A stretch of DNA of 64,000 nucleotides, taken from CBDFNC01 sp965249895 (GTDB lineage: Bacteria > Pseudomonadota > Gammaproteobacteria > Enterobacterales > CBDFNC01). Location: the NCBI GenBank assembly GCA_965249895.1, contig CBDFNC010000005.1:2418001-2482000 (forward strand), written 5' to 3'. The position numbers and the translations under genes are program-made. The notes under the pieces are model-generated. The model had not been told where the DNA came from. It searched no databases and saw nothing but the letters and a program-made list of their open reading frames with translations. Below are positions 30,111 to 38,183 of the stretch, one piece after another. Within the stretch, counting starts at the first letter, position 1, and every line of letters begins with the position of its first letter.

Positions 30111-30197
30111 ATGCTGTGCTGTCCAAAATGCCACAATGAAATGGATCTCTGTTTTATCCGCCTGGGCCGCCATGTCATTTTTGGTTTGACGAGCTAA
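30111..30197 (+). pseudogene. Cys-rich transposase C-terminal tail (IS91-like)
   Basis: A 28-residue in-frame tail reads MLCCPKCHNEMDLCFIRLGR and ends GLTS-stop. The CPxC zinc-binding pattern with a terminal position recalls C-termini of IS91-type transposases. It recurs at 32850 and 36596 with few changes. The rest of the transposase is deleted. Confidence 0.45.
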
Positions 30198-30400
30198 AAC
30201 AAGGATGTGACCAAGCAAAAGAAGTTGTGCCAAAGTATACGTAAATTGAAGTTAGGAGAGTTAATGCCGCTATAAAAAAGCCTTAAATATAGCGGGTTGC
30301 CAATATCCCGTTGGAAATCCGGGCCGTACTAGGCTCGAAAAAAGAGCAACATAAAGCCCTCCTTCCTCGCGATTAGATATTTCCTATACAAGTAGACCGG

Positions 30401-30451
30401 CGCACACCACAGGATTAAGTCGCGGCTGCGCGCGACCTATCCTTGTTAGTT
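30401..30451 (-). other. 51-bp attC-like palindrome, copy 1
   Basis: Read on the minus strand: AACTAACAAGGATAGGTCGC, then a GCGCAGC apical part, then CGCGACTTAATCCTGTGG and a changed R' box (GTGTG instead of GTTGGAC). Boxes R''-L''-L'-R' are in attC order. The same 51 bp adjoins three other, unrelated cassette genes. Confidence 0.65.
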
Positions 30452-30506
30452 TTATAGCTTTTACTCGTAGCTCTTATGCAGTAGATACTACCGATTTCAT
30501 CGAAGG

Positions 30507-30902
30507 TCAGTCAGCAGCGGTCGCCTCAATCTCGAACATGAGTCCGGGGATGGCGAGCCGAGTGACACCGAGCAGAGTCATCGGAGGAGCGGCGTCGACC
30601 GGCCCGAATCGGCCGCCGAACACATCGAAGTGCTTCATGGCTTCGTCTACATCTGTGGTGTAGATGTGTAGTCGTGTGATGTTGGCGAGGCCCATGTCGG
30701 CGGCTTTCAGGACGGCCTCGAGATTGTCGAGGGCGAGCGTGATCTGGTTCCGCATGTCTTCGGGGTGCTGCGGGTTCCCTTCGGCGTCGACGGCGGTCTG
30801 ACCCGCACAGATAAGTTGCCGGTTGGCTCCCTCGAGTATTTCGGCTTGGTTGTAGCCGACATTCAGCGACCACGACCACGGATTGACCGGTATTCGTTTC
30901 AT
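30507..30902 (-). CDS. RidA-family (YjgF/YER057c) protein, high GC
   Basis: A 131-residue protein of RidA length. Core motifs are RQLICAGQTAVDAEGNPQHP, QITLALDNLEAVLKAADMGL, ITRLHIYTTDVDEAMKHFDV and the C-terminal LMFEIEATA. The position of the catalytic Arg of true RidA (PARS in the E. coli protein) appears to be PPMT here, so 2-aminoacrylate deaminase activity is doubtful and a Rid4-7-like role is more likely. Base composition is clearly higher in GC than the surroundings, suggesting transfer. It follows a WYL regulator in the same direction and ends just before the 51-bp attC-like site. Confidence 0.85.
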   Translation of the reverse strand: MKRIPVNPWSWSLNVGYNQAEILEGANRQLICAGQTAVDAEGNPQHPEDMRNQITLALDNLEAVLKAADMGLANITRLHIYTTDVDEAMKHFDVFGGRFGPVDAAPPMTLLGVTRLAIPGLMFEIEATAAD

Positions 30903-31005
30903 AGGTTATCTCCAGTTGATTCATCTGCCCGGAACAGCTCCGAGCATTCGTGAACGGTGCTTGACCGTTGAATCGATAGTGACACGGGGTACTGACAACC
31001 CTATG

Positions 31006-32073
31006 TCAGGAGAGTTTTGATTTGCCGCCCCAGTGTGCGGAAAGTTGAGCCGAGAAACGCTGTAGCGCCCTTTTAATTGAGTCACCACTGATCACTTCGA
31101 CGTCATCGGTGTATTGCAGGAGCCAACGGGCCATGTATTCCGGGACAGGGGTCAGAAATCGCATTTTCACTCCGTCCTGCTGCCGCTCCTCATCGATAAA
31201 ACCGAACATATAGCGTTGTTCGCCAACAAATCGCGCAGCCTCTGGACCGAAAAATAATTCAACTTCCTGCAGTTCATCCCGCCCAGGTTGCTCATTGAGA
31301 TACTGTTGTAGAGTTAGCCTGCTGTGGCGAGCAAACTGCTCGGCCTGTGGCGAAAAGGACAGAATACGGTCAAGCCGAAAATCCCGATAGGCTTTGCGCA
31401 GGCGGCACCACGCAATAAGATGCCAGTGCCAGCTATAGTAAAAAAGCCCGATGGGCTCGATATGTCGCTTGGTATGTCGATGACTGCTAAGGGCGGCATA
31501 ATCAATTTCAATCACTTGTCGGCGCACCAGCGCCCCTCGACATTCACGCAACCAGCGGTCACCGCTGTGTGATACTCCCTGCGCTTTGAGGGAGCAGTTC
31601 CCTTGGGCGCCACCCTGAACAGTCACTGTTGCCGCGCTTTCGTTTTGATCGTGCTGGCTCACATCATCAATCGGAAAATGGCTGCCGGTCGGTAGCACTT
31701 CAATATCGGCATCAAACGAACTTAGGTAGTCTTTGTCGGAACTATCGATAACCGCTCTAATCTTGTTCAATGCCTGTTTGAAATCTTGCAATGAGTTGAC
31801 ATCAAGACTCGACACCAGCAGTTTCTCCCCAAGCAACAGGGAAGCGGCTTCATCGAGTGTAAAACTGACTGGGGGCAACCGGTAACCTTGTTCAAGAAAG
31901 TATCCAACACCCGCTTCAGCGCCTATGGGCACACCGGCATTTTCAAGGGTTCTGATGTCGCGGTAGATCGTGCGTTCGGTAACATTAAAATGGTCTGATA
32001 AAAATCGAGCTGTGACAACAGATCGTGTTTGTAGCAATAGTAAAAGTGAGGTGACTCGATCGAATCGGTTCAT
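31006..32073 (-). CDS. YafY-type WYL-domain transcriptional regulator
   Basis: A 355-residue protein. The N-terminal HTH_11 reads MNRFDRVTSLLLLLQTRSVV, then ARFLSDHFNVTERTIYRDIR with the DIRTLENAGVPI segment typical of DeoR-like YafY proteins. The C-terminal WYL domain contains VRRQVIEIDYAALSSHR, HIEPIGLFYYSWHWHLIAWC and FRLDRILSF. WYL domains sense ligands, often nucleotides or ssDNA; the target here is unknown. It lies 103 bp upstream of the RidA gene on the same strand, suggesting a two-gene unit. It directly follows the 3' end of a group II intron fragment. Confidence 0.87.
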   Translation of the reverse strand: MNRFDRVTSLLLLLQTRSVVTARFLSDHFNVTERTIYRDIRTLENAGVPIGAEAGVGYFLEQGYRLPPVSFTLDEAASLLLGEKLLVSSLDVNSLQDFKQALNKIRAVIDSSDKDYLSSFDADIEVLPTGSHFPIDDVSQHDQNESAATVTVQGGAQGNCSLKAQGVSHSGDRWLRECRGALVRRQVIEIDYAALSSHRHTKRHIEPIGLFYYSWHWHLIAWCRLRKAYRDFRLDRILSFSPQAEQFARHSRLTLQQYLNEQPGRDELQEVELFFGPEAARFVGEQRYMFGFIDEERQQDGVKMRFLTPVPEYMARWLLQYTDDVEVISGDSIKRALQRFSAQLSAHWGGKSKLS

Positions 32074-32207
32074 CGCCCAACCGTAGCATTAATTTGATCT
32101 TCTTGTTTTCCCTGTTGGACATCGATAATGACTACCAGTGATATTTCTTTTCCCATAAGTTTCCTTACCCTTTACTTTCGTTCGATATGAGCTTGTTGCC
32201 TCTAATC

Positions 32208-32832
32208 ATGGTAGGTCGGCCTGTTGCCAGACCGACCCCACACAGATCCGGACGTGCGGAACTACCGCATCGGAATGCCGCATCACCGTCTCTTCAGTTA
32301 TATGTTCACGCGTGTAAATCACGCTCCTAATACCAGTCAATATGGATACACCTCTTGCTGACTCTTGGCTTCTCAATACCAAAGTACATTAGCACCTTCT
32401 TGAAATCACTCCAATTTTAGCTTCGCCTTCCGCTGCGTCTGTTTAGCCATTTATACAAACTGTGCAGCACATAGCTGTACAATCGCTCTAAACTTCTGCT
32501 GTTATCCGGCAATCCGAAGTAATTCCTGAAACCCATAAGTTTACGCCTCAGCTGCGGCATCCAAGTATTCAGCTTACTTGAGCGCTTGATTTTGATGAAC
32601 TGGTAAAACTCACTTAGACTTGCTCGATGTTTCTTCGCTCCGGTACGTCGTCTTAACCTCGGTTTACCCTTCGCATCTGTGCCCCAATAAAAAGCAAACC
32701 CTAAAAACACAAACTGATGCTTGCGGCTCGGGTGAAAACGACTAAAACGGATCTTAGAAGTCTTCTCCTTCGTCACATCTAGGTTGAATTTATTCAGCCG
32801 TTTCGGCAATACCTTGTAAAAGCGCTCAGCAG
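32208..32832 (-). mobile_element. 3' fragment of a group II intron
   Basis: The fragment contains the C-terminal part of the intron-encoded protein. It is followed by a domain V-like hairpin (about 32242-32277, minus-strand TCCGATGCGG-TAGT-TCCGCACGTCCGGA) and a domain VI-like hairpin (GTCGGTCTG-gcaa-CAGGCCGAC). The 3' end lies near 32208 after CCTACC. The 5' part is replaced by an IS91-like tail at 32833. The downstream exon begins TTAGAGG, resembling an attC R' box, as expected for attC-targeting group IIC introns. Confidence 0.75.
32417..32832 (-). pseudogene. Group II intron reverse transcriptase/maturase, C-terminal remnant
   Basis: About 138 residues in frame from ERFYKVLPKRLNKF. This covers the end of the RT thumb/maturase domain X (KTSKIRFSRFHPSRKHQFVF, then FLGFAFYWGTDAKGKPRLRR) and the C-terminal segment (FRNYFGLPDNSRSLERLYSY, then SLYKWLNRRSGRRS). 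These match the C-terminus of bacterial group II intron proteins. All RT catalytic motifs (YADD) are missing, so the protein is dead. Confidence 0.85.
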
Positions 32833-33202
32833 AGTGCTGAAAAATGGTGTGTTATCCAAAATGCCACAATGAAATGGATCTCTGTTTTATCCGACTGGGC
32901 CGCCGCGTCATCTTTGGCCTGACGAGCTAAAACAAGGATGTGACCAAGCAAAAGGAGTTGTGGCGTAGCAAAAGGAGTTGTGGCGTAGCAAAATAAAATT
33001 GAAGTTAGGAGAGTGAATGCCGCGATAAAAAACCGTAAATACAGTTGGTTGCCAATATTCCGTTGGTAATCCTAGCTGTGCTCGGCTCGAAAAAAAGAGC
33101 AACATAAAGCCCTCCTTCCTCGCGATGAGATATTTCCTATATAAGTAGCCCCGGGCTTGTCCAACCACAGGATTAAGTCGCGGCTGCGCGCGACCTATCC
33201 TT
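32833..33202 (+). mobile_element. IS91-like derivative, copy 2 (right part only)
   Basis: It begins inside the element (GCTCAGCAGAGTGCTGAAAA), carries the transposase-like tail (MVCYPKCHNEMDLCFIRLGR) and continues through the non-coding right end to the 51-bp palindrome. The left part is lost at the junction with the group II intron fragment. A small duplication (AAAAGGAGTTGTGGCGTAGC twice) is seen near 32960. Confidence 0.65.
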
Positions 33203-33209
33203 GTTAGTT
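33159..33209 (-). other. 51-bp attC-like palindrome, copy 2
   Basis: Runs from GTCCAAC (33159) to GTTAGTT (33203-33209) on the plus strand. The R'' box overlaps the stop codon of brnA, as is common for attC sites. Confidence 0.7.
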
Positions 33210-33453
33210 AGCCGTGTTCAAGGTGATGATGATTAAGATTTTCTATGCGTTCAGCTAGCCAAACCTTTATAATCGACTGTCTAGTGACACCAACACGACT
33301 TGCTTCGCGATCTAATGAATCTATCATCCACTCGGGAAAGTCTACATTAACCCTTTTGGTTGTTTGTGTAGATCGCTTAGCTTGAGATAAGTCAAGGTTA
33401 GCAAATACATCATTGCCATCATCGAACTTTTTATCAAAATCAGAAGCTTTCAT
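33208..33453 (-). CDS. brnA: BrnA-like ribbon-helix-helix antitoxin
   Basis: An 81-residue protein. An acidic N-terminal half (MKASDFDKKFDDGNDVFANL) is followed by an RHH/CopG-type DNA-binding domain (KRVNVDFPEWMIDSLDREAS, then RVGVTRQSIIKVWLAERIEN). This is the usual arrangement of BrnA antitoxins, which bind the toxin through the N-terminus and repress the operon. Its start overlaps the end of brnT by 14 bp, and toxin-first order is normal for brnTA. The pair forms one cassette ending in the 51-bp attC-like site. Confidence 0.85.
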   Translation of the reverse strand: MKASDFDKKFDDGNDVFANLDLSQAKRSTQTTKRVNVDFPEWMIDSLDREASRVGVTRQSIIKVWLAERIENLNHHHLEHG

Positions 33454-33706
33454 AAAATTTCACCTCATTTTTCCTTGAACGCCTAACTGAAATAATGCGG
33501 ATATTTATATCACGATACGTTATAACAGCTAACCAATGTTTGCCATTATGGAATGCGATGATAACAAAGCGAGGTTCATCGCTTGTATTCGCAGGGATTT
33601 CGACCAATTCAGGATCGATCCATAGTAATTTAGCCTCTTGGAAATCGATACCATGGTTATCGAAGTTGATTTGGCTTTTCTTTAGATCATATTCAAAAGC
33701 ACGAAT
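33440..33706 (-). CDS. brnT: BrnT-like ribonuclease toxin, no canonical start codon visible
   Basis: The minus-strand frame encodes a complete-looking BrnT: FEYDLKKSQINFDNHGIDFQ near the N-terminus, then EIPANTSDEPRFVIIAFHNG, then HWLAVITYRDINIRIISVRR and RSRKNEVKFYES at the end. BrnT is a RelE-fold RNase. No in-frame ATG, GTG or TTG precedes the conserved FEYD; the nearest candidate is an ATT at 33706, which I used as the boundary. Either a rare ATT start is used or the start was lost at the cassette boundary. The upstream frame is open to about 33745. Confidence 0.7.
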   Translation of the reverse strand: MRAFEYDLKKSQINFDNHGIDFQEAKLLWIDPELVEIPANTSDEPRFVIIAFHNGKHWLAVITYRDINIRIISVRRSRKNEVKFYESF

Positions 33707-33755
33707 TGAGTAAAAAGTATACCTTTTTGGTGCAAAATGAAAATTTGGATGATAC

Positions 33756-33909
33756 GGCTAACGCCGTGCTCACCGGTTTGGTGAAGTTGGCGGCTTTTTT
33801 GTTTACAAAAAAGGTGACCGCTTTACCAAATCCGCGTGCCATGAACAGCCGTCCTCATTGTATGACGCCGCCAACAACTGCGGAGTCAGATTGCTTGGCC
33901 TTGTTACAT
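33756..33909 (-). other. Long integron attC site
   Basis: About 154 bp. Minus reading begins ATGTAACAAGGCCAAGC and ends GAGCACGGCGTTAGCC. Internal arms GTTGTTGGCGGC and GCCGCCAACTTC pair. Size and TAACAA...GGCGTTA ends match VCR-like chromosomal attC sites. Confidence 0.8.
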
Positions 33910-33924
33910 GCATTTTGCTATACT

Positions 33925-33945
33925 TTGTATCACATTGTAATACAA
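33925..33945 (+). promoter_or_regulatory. Palindromic operator in the dinJ-yafQ promoter
   Basis: TTGTAT and ATACAA arms 9 bp apart overlap the likely -10 region upstream of the antitoxin start at 33968. DinJ-type antitoxins repress their own promoters at such palindromes. Confidence 0.5.
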
Positions 33946-33967
33946 CACTTAAGGTTTGGTTAACATT

Positions 33968-34246
33968 ATGAAAACCGAAATGCTAAGCACCCGAATTGAC
34001 CATGACACCAAGTTAGCGTTCACTAGTGTATGTGAAGATATGGGATTAAGTACTTCCCAGGCAATAAAGCTATTTGCCAAAGCCGTGATTAATTATGGCG
34101 GTATTCCATTTGAGCTTAAAGCAAAAAAACCTAATACGATAACTGCTGCAGCCATTACCGAGCTTGAATCTGGACAAGGAAACTCAGCTCAAAATATTGA
34201 AGAATTGTTCAATGATTTAAACATCGGTAAGCTGAACGATGCTTAA
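33968..34246 (+). CDS. dinJ: RelB/DinJ-family antitoxin
   Basis: About 92 residues from the ATG at 33968. The N-terminal RHH reads MLSTRIDHDTKLAFTSVCED, then MGLSTSQAIKLFAKAVINYG, then GIPFELKAKKPN, which is the standard RelB/DinJ layout. The C-terminal toxin-binding helix contains NIEELFNDLNIGKLNDA. It overlaps the toxin start by 8 bp. The pair runs opposite to the cassette direction and has its own promoter, as is usual for toxin-antitoxin cassettes. Confidence 0.87.
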   Translation: MKTEMLSTRIDHDTKLAFTSVCEDMGLSTSQAIKLFAKAVINYGGIPFELKAKKPNTITAAAITELESGQGNSAQNIEELFNDLNIGKLNDA

Positions 34247-34511
34247 GCTTGAATACTCCACTCAGTTCAAAAAAGACTTTAAGAAAATAGCGAAACTTCC
34301 GATACCTGATGTAATTGAAGTTGGCCATGTCATAAAGCAATTACAACTTGGTGAAACATTACCTGAAAAATATGTCGACCATCTATTATCTGGAAACTGG
34401 CAAAATTATCGCGATTGCCATGTTAAGCCAGACTTAGTATTAATTTACAAAGTTGAATCAGACGCTCTCCGACTGGCTAGAATTGGAAGCCATAGCGAAT
34501 TATTTCGCTAG
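34239..34511 (+). CDS. yafQ: YafQ-family mRNA interferase toxin
   Basis: A 90-residue RelE-superfamily toxin: LEYSTQFKKDFKKIAKLPIP at the N-terminus, then LPEKYVDHLLSGNWQNYRDC, then HVKPDLVLIYKVESDALRLA and RIGSHSELFR. The conserved H in DHLL, H in CHVKPD and the final SHSELF match YafQ, which cleaves mRNA on the ribosome. It lies between two attC sites. The pair may stabilise the array. Confidence 0.88.
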   Translation: MLKLEYSTQFKKDFKKIAKLPIPDVIEVGHVIKQLQLGETLPEKYVDHLLSGNWQNYRDCHVKPDLVLIYKVESDALRLARIGSHSELFR

Positions 34512-34512
34512 C

Positions 34513-34591
34513 ATGTAACGCCGCAAACATAGGCTGAGCGAGAGCGCAGTCCACGTTACTTTGTGGGCGATTGTGATTTGCTTTGTTGAAC
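34513..34591 (-). other. Integron attC site at the left end of IS91-like copy 3
   Basis: Minus reading GTTCAACAAAGCAAATCAC ... CTATGTTTGCGGCGTTACAT. It differs from the attC at 29474, although both abut the same IS91-like end at GTTGAAC. Confidence 0.7.
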
Positions 34592-35150
34592 GAAGCCGCT
34601 GTGCGGCAGGAAAAAGCATCTTCATCTCTACTTCTTATATGCCCTGAATGTCTTGGGGTGTAAGGAGTTACTGATGAACAACGACGAACAAACCCGCTTT
34701 AATAAACTCTACCCACAATATCTTAATGAATTGACGTTACAAGGAAAAAGCCCAAAAACAATCGAAATGTATAGCCGCTATATCCGCCATATTGCCACCC
34801 ACTTCGATACCTGTCCTGACCATCTCTCCACTGAACAACTTAAGCACTATTTTATTACCCTGGTTGAAAACAAATCATGGAGCTCGGTGAAGATTGCCCG
34901 CAATGCCATTCAGTTCTTCTATAAACATGTGCTGGAGCGACCCTGGGTGTGGGTCAACATCGTCAAACCGCCTAAAGTACAACCGCTGCAAGATGTATTA
35001 ACCCAAGCTGAGGTCAATGCGATAATTAATGCCACCCGCCAGTTTCGCTATCAGGTCTACTTTCTGACCACCTACAGTATGGGAAACGGTTACAACTGAT
35101 GCTCAAGGTCGTATTACCAGCTGTGCTCAGCAGAATACAAAAAATTGTGT
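34592..35150 (+). mobile_element. IS91-like derivative, copy 3 (left part; split by HUH element)
   Basis: The same left end and leader as copy 1 (GAAGCCGCTGTGCGGC), with a truncated integrase gene and the start of the tail region. The sequence then changes to AT-rich repeats (AATAACTGAATAACTG) and the HUH-transposase element. The right part continues after that element at 36482, starting inside the integrase sequence. Confidence 0.65.
34674..35099 (+). pseudogene. Truncated integrase of the IS91-like element, second copy
   Basis: About 141 residues, more than 90 % identical by eye to the protein at 29640 and ending at the same point (YSMGNGYN). It contains the SAM-like core-binding domain only and lacks all catalytic residues. 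The ATG at 34674 follows TAAGGAG. Confidence 0.7.
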
Positions 35151-35190
35151 GCTGTCAATAACTGAATAACTGAATAACTGATGAATAACT

Positions 35191-36476
35191 GGACATCCAC
35201 AATTTTCATGACTCCATTTAAGCCAAAAAGTGGCCACCATTCCATTATTTAATGGTACAACGTCAATAACTCTTACGGTCTCAGAGAAAATAGCGAAAAA
35301 TCGTCAATACCAACACATTTATCGGCAGTTAAGGCGTAACTGGGCTAGTTTAATGAATGATTAACTTGTTGAGTTGTTTCGGGGGACTCTTGCGCTACCC
35401 AGATTGATAAAGCCTGTCACATGCCGAGTGACCTTTTATCCAGTGATGACCAACCTTGTGACTTAGTGCGGTTATGGCTTCCCAGGTACCGGCGGCACTG
35501 CCAAATGAGCGACTAAAGTGCTGTACTGTCATTACCCAGGATTCATGCGGGACAAGCAGGTTTTCCAATAGCTTTGGTGTCTGTTCCGGTATGTAACCTG
35601 TTTTGTCTTCTCGGATTGCCCGGCCTGTCCAATCTGTGAGGTAAAGGTACTCCTTAAAGTCAAACGGGATTTCTCTGTCCGTGTCACTTTTTGAGCGGCT
35701 AAAAGGCAACAAAAAATGGCTTCTTTCTGTTCCCTGGTCAGCGCACTGCTTATCACTCGCTGCCTTCCAGTCACCAATTCGTTCATGGATTGAGGTAAAT
35801 TCCTCTTCTTCCACGGAATCACACAAGCCAGCCCTGATTGGGTTTAAATCCACGTAAACCATACAGGCCAGTAATGCCGTCTCGTCCATCAGTGCCTGGC
35901 TTCTGAATCTGCCTTCCCAAAATCGCCCTTTGCATTTATCTTCCTTGTTTGATTCCCTGGCAATGTGTTCATTCAGGCAACGCATAAACCAACTAATATC
36001 TGCTAACCGTTCGCGCCAAATATTCACCAGCTCCCTGGCGGCATCAACTTCCGCGTCACTTTTTGCTTCACCGGATTGCCAACGTGCAACCAGCACATGA
36101 ATGGCAAACAACTTACCCCACCGTTCGATAACAGATTCATCAGATAGCAGTTTATTTCCCGCTAAATCAACCCGTAAGATGACATGGTAATGATTGCTCA
36201 TAACAGCGTAGGCACAGACGTCTATCGAGAATAAACCAGCAAGAAATCGGATCCGGTTTACTACCCAGGGTTTTCTGTGTTCATAAGAGCGATTAGCATA
36301 TTTGTCGTAGCCACATAAGAAAGCTCGGCGAACACACCTAGCGACACAGTGATAGAAGGGGGTTGATTCAGGGTGGATTAAGCGGGATCTGGCAACAGTC
36401 ATAGCGCCTCCGACATACAGCAGCCATCTCTTTATTATGGACTGCCATTTTCGTTGTCACAAAATTGTGGATGTCC
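35191..36476 (-). mobile_element. HUH (Y1) transposase element with terminal inverted repeats, copy 1
   Basis: The 1,286-bp element is bounded by GGACATCCACAATTTT (35191) and AAAATTGTGGATGTCC (to 36476). It carries one minus-strand transposase gene. A copy of identical length at 39265-40550 differs at only about three positions seen by eye. AATAACTGAATAACTG lies outside the left end and TAGGTA outside the right end in both. It interrupts an IS91-like derivative. Confidence 0.8.
35395..36402 (-). CDS. REP-associated/IS200-like Y1 transposase, copy 1
   Basis: A 335-residue protein. The N-terminus RLIHPESTPFYHCVARCVRR and the HUH motif in CAYAVMSNHYHVILRVD (about residues 63-79) are typical of the Y1_Tnp family in its REP-associated (RAYT-like) form. 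FWEGRFRSQALMDETALLAC, then YVDLNPIRAGLC, follow as in that family. It nicks single-stranded DNA. At 335 residues it is longer than classical IS200 TnpA (about 150), with a C-terminal extension. Confidence 0.85.
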   Translation of the reverse strand: MTVARSRLIHPESTPFYHCVARCVRRAFLCGYDKYANRSYEHRKPWVVNRIRFLAGLFSIDVCAYAVMSNHYHVILRVDLAGNKLLSDESVIERWGKLFAIHVLVARWQSGEAKSDAEVDAARELVNIWRERLADISWFMRCLNEHIARESNKEDKCKGRFWEGRFRSQALMDETALLACMVYVDLNPIRAGLCDSVEEEEFTSIHERIGDWKAASDKQCADQGTERSHFLLPFSRSKSDTDREIPFDFKEYLYLTDWTGRAIREDKTGYIPEQTPKLLENLLVPHESWVMTVQHFSRSFGSAAGTWEAITALSHKVGHHWIKGHSACDRLYQSG

Positions 36477-36481
36477 TAGGT

Positions 36482-36914
36482 ATTTCCCGTAAATTGAGCT
36501 ATCAGGTCTACTTTCTGACCACCTACAGCATGGGAAACGGTTGCAACTGATGCTCAGCGTCACATTACCAGCCGTGCTTAGCAGAGTGCTGAAAAATGCT
36601 GTGCTGTCCAAAATGCCACAATGAAATGGATCTCTGTTTTATCCGCCTGGGCCGCCATGTCATCTTTGACCTGACGAGCTAAAACAAGGATGTGACCAAG
36701 CAAAAGGAGTTGTGACGTAGCAAAATAAAATTGAAGTTAGGAGAGTGAATGCCGCTATAAAAAAGCCTTAAATATATCGGGTTGCCAATATCCCGTTGGA
36801 AATCTGGGCCGTGCTCGGCTCGAAAAAAAGAGCAACATAAAGTCCTCCTTCCTCGCGATGAGATATTTCCTATATAAGTAGCCCCGGGCTTGTCCAACCA
36901 CAGGATTAAGTCGC
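36482..36914 (+). mobile_element. IS91-like derivative, copy 3/4 right part
   Basis: It starts within the integrase (LSYQVYFLTTYSMGNGCN), then the transposase-like tail (MLCCPKCHNEMDLCFIRLGR) and the right non-coding end, to the 51-bp palindrome that is split by an ISAs1-family insertion. Sequence identity with copy 1 is high. Confidence 0.6.
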
Positions 36915-36924
36915 GGCTGCGCGC

Positions 36925-38183
36925 AAGGGCAGGATCAAACTTTCAGGAATATCCATATAGCCAAAAAATGACTAAATGACACAAGAAATTTTGAACTTGT
37001 CTTCGATTTAACGATCAGATCTCCAAATTACTGAATTTGGTCGAAAAATGGTATTAATTGAACAGCTACAAAAGGTCCAGGAAAGTCGCTCGCAGATCAA
37101 TCAAGACTATCCCGTCATTGAGGTCGTGTTTCTGGTGATAGTCGCTATGATTTGTGGACAAAAGCAATGGACTGACATTGAAGACTTCGGTAAGGGCAAG
37201 GAAAACCTAAAGTGGTTACGTCAGTATTTGCCATACAAAAATGGCATACCTACCCGGCATACTATCGCCAAGATCATGCGGACTGTGATCCCTGAAACCC
37301 TGCTATCAGCAATGGTTGGGTGGGTGAATATTCGCCGGGAAAGAAATGGTGCACCTATCATCAGCGTGGACGGAAAGGTGATAAAAGGTGCTAAAGCCAG
37401 CCGCCATGATGATCCCTTGTTCCTCGTTTCGGCCTTTGAGGTTGAGCAGGGGCTAGTGTTAACTCACCGACCTTGTAAAGGAAAAGGCATGGAAATACAA
37501 GCGGTAAGAGAGATGATAGACACATTGGATATCACTGGTTGCTTGCTGACAGCCGATGCTTTGCATTGCCAAGTAGAAACGCTGAAAGAGGTCAAAGACA
37601 AAGGCGGAGATATGCTGGTTCAAGTAAAAAGTAATCAGCCAAAACTGCTCGCCGAAGTGGATGAGCAGTTTCAAGCATACTGGTCACAGCCAGAAGAGCA
37701 GCAAGTCTCCTTTGAAACCAAAGATAAAGGCCATGGACGAACAGAAGTTCGTACCGTTTTCTCGCTACCCGCCGCTTTTAGTAAGGAGATAAACACAAAA
37801 TGGCCGATGATTAAAGGAATAGTAGCAGTAGTCCGAGAGCGCAGTATCAATGGCTCAGATACAGGCAGTTATGAGACATCATATTATGTTTGTACCGATG
37901 AACTACCACTGGAACTTGCAGCCCAAGCCTCAAGGCAGCACTGGCACATAGAAAATCAGCAGCATTGGGCGTTAGATGTCATTTTTAGGGAAGATGCTCA
38001 GAAAATGTATGCTGGACACTCGCCATTGAATATGGCGTGTTGTCGCCGTTTAGTGCAGAACCTCTTCAGAAAGTCCCCCGGAAAAGAGTCTGTACCAAGA
38101 AAAATGAATAAGGCCGCGTGGGAAGGAGAATATAGGTCAGCGTTGCTTTTTACATGATGTTAACAAAGCTCGCTCGCGCCCTT
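36925..38183 (+). mobile_element. ISAs1-family insertion sequence
   Basis: A 1,259-bp element. Ends AAGGGC / GCCCTT form a short imperfect inverted repeat. Flanks are a perfect 10-bp direct repeat GGCTGCGCGC (36915-36924 and 38184-38193). One complete transposase gene is inside. Length and target duplication fit the ISAs1 family. The insertion hit the apical part of an attC-like palindrome. Confidence 0.88.
37048..38157 (+). CDS. ISAs1-family DDE transposase
   Basis: A 369-residue transposase of the H-repeat/ISAs1 group. The N-terminal DUF4277-like region contains VFLVIVAMICGQKQWTDIED. The DDE core starts at APIISVDGKVIKGAKASRHD, continues through GCLLTADALHCQVETLKEVK and VQVKSNQPKLLAEV, and closes with HWHIENQQHWALDVIFREDA, which holds the Glu. 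The frame is intact, so the element may be active. Confidence 0.92.
   Translation: MVLIEQLQKVQESRSQINQDYPVIEVVFLVIVAMICGQKQWTDIEDFGKGKENLKWLRQYLPYKNGIPTRHTIAKIMRTVIPETLLSAMVGWVNIRRERNGAPIISVDGKVIKGAKASRHDDPLFLVSAFEVEQGLVLTHRPCKGKGMEIQAVREMIDTLDITGCLLTADALHCQVETLKEVKDKGGDMLVQVKSNQPKLLAEVDEQFQAYWSQPEEQQVSFETKDKGHGRTEVRTVFSLPAAFSKEINTKWPMIKGIVAVVRERSINGSDTGSYETSYYVCTDELPLELAAQASRQHWHIENQQHWALDVIFREDAQKMYAGHSPLNMACCRRLVQNLFRKSPGKESVPRKMNKAAWEGEYRSALLFT

Larger units (their letters stand above)
29559..30444 (+). mobile_element. IS91-like deletion derivative, copy 1 (most complete)
   Basis: The left end follows GTTGAAC and begins with a hairpin GCCGCtgtGCGGC. It contains a truncated integrase gene, then a Cys-rich transposase-like tail, then about 200 bp of non-coding DNA and the 51-bp attC-like palindrome. 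Parts of the same element recur at 32833-33202, 34592-35150 plus 36482-36924, and 40556-40798. In all copies where the junction exists, the integrase stops at the same point, so the deletion happened once and the shortened element then spread. GAAC/CTTG neighbours recall IS91 target preference. IS91 assignment is from the layout, not a search. Confidence 0.6.

Noticed and set aside
30526..30924. 132-residue ORF overlapping RidA in another minus frame
   Set aside because: Arg/His-rich shadow caused by high GC; the RidA frame has clear family motifs.
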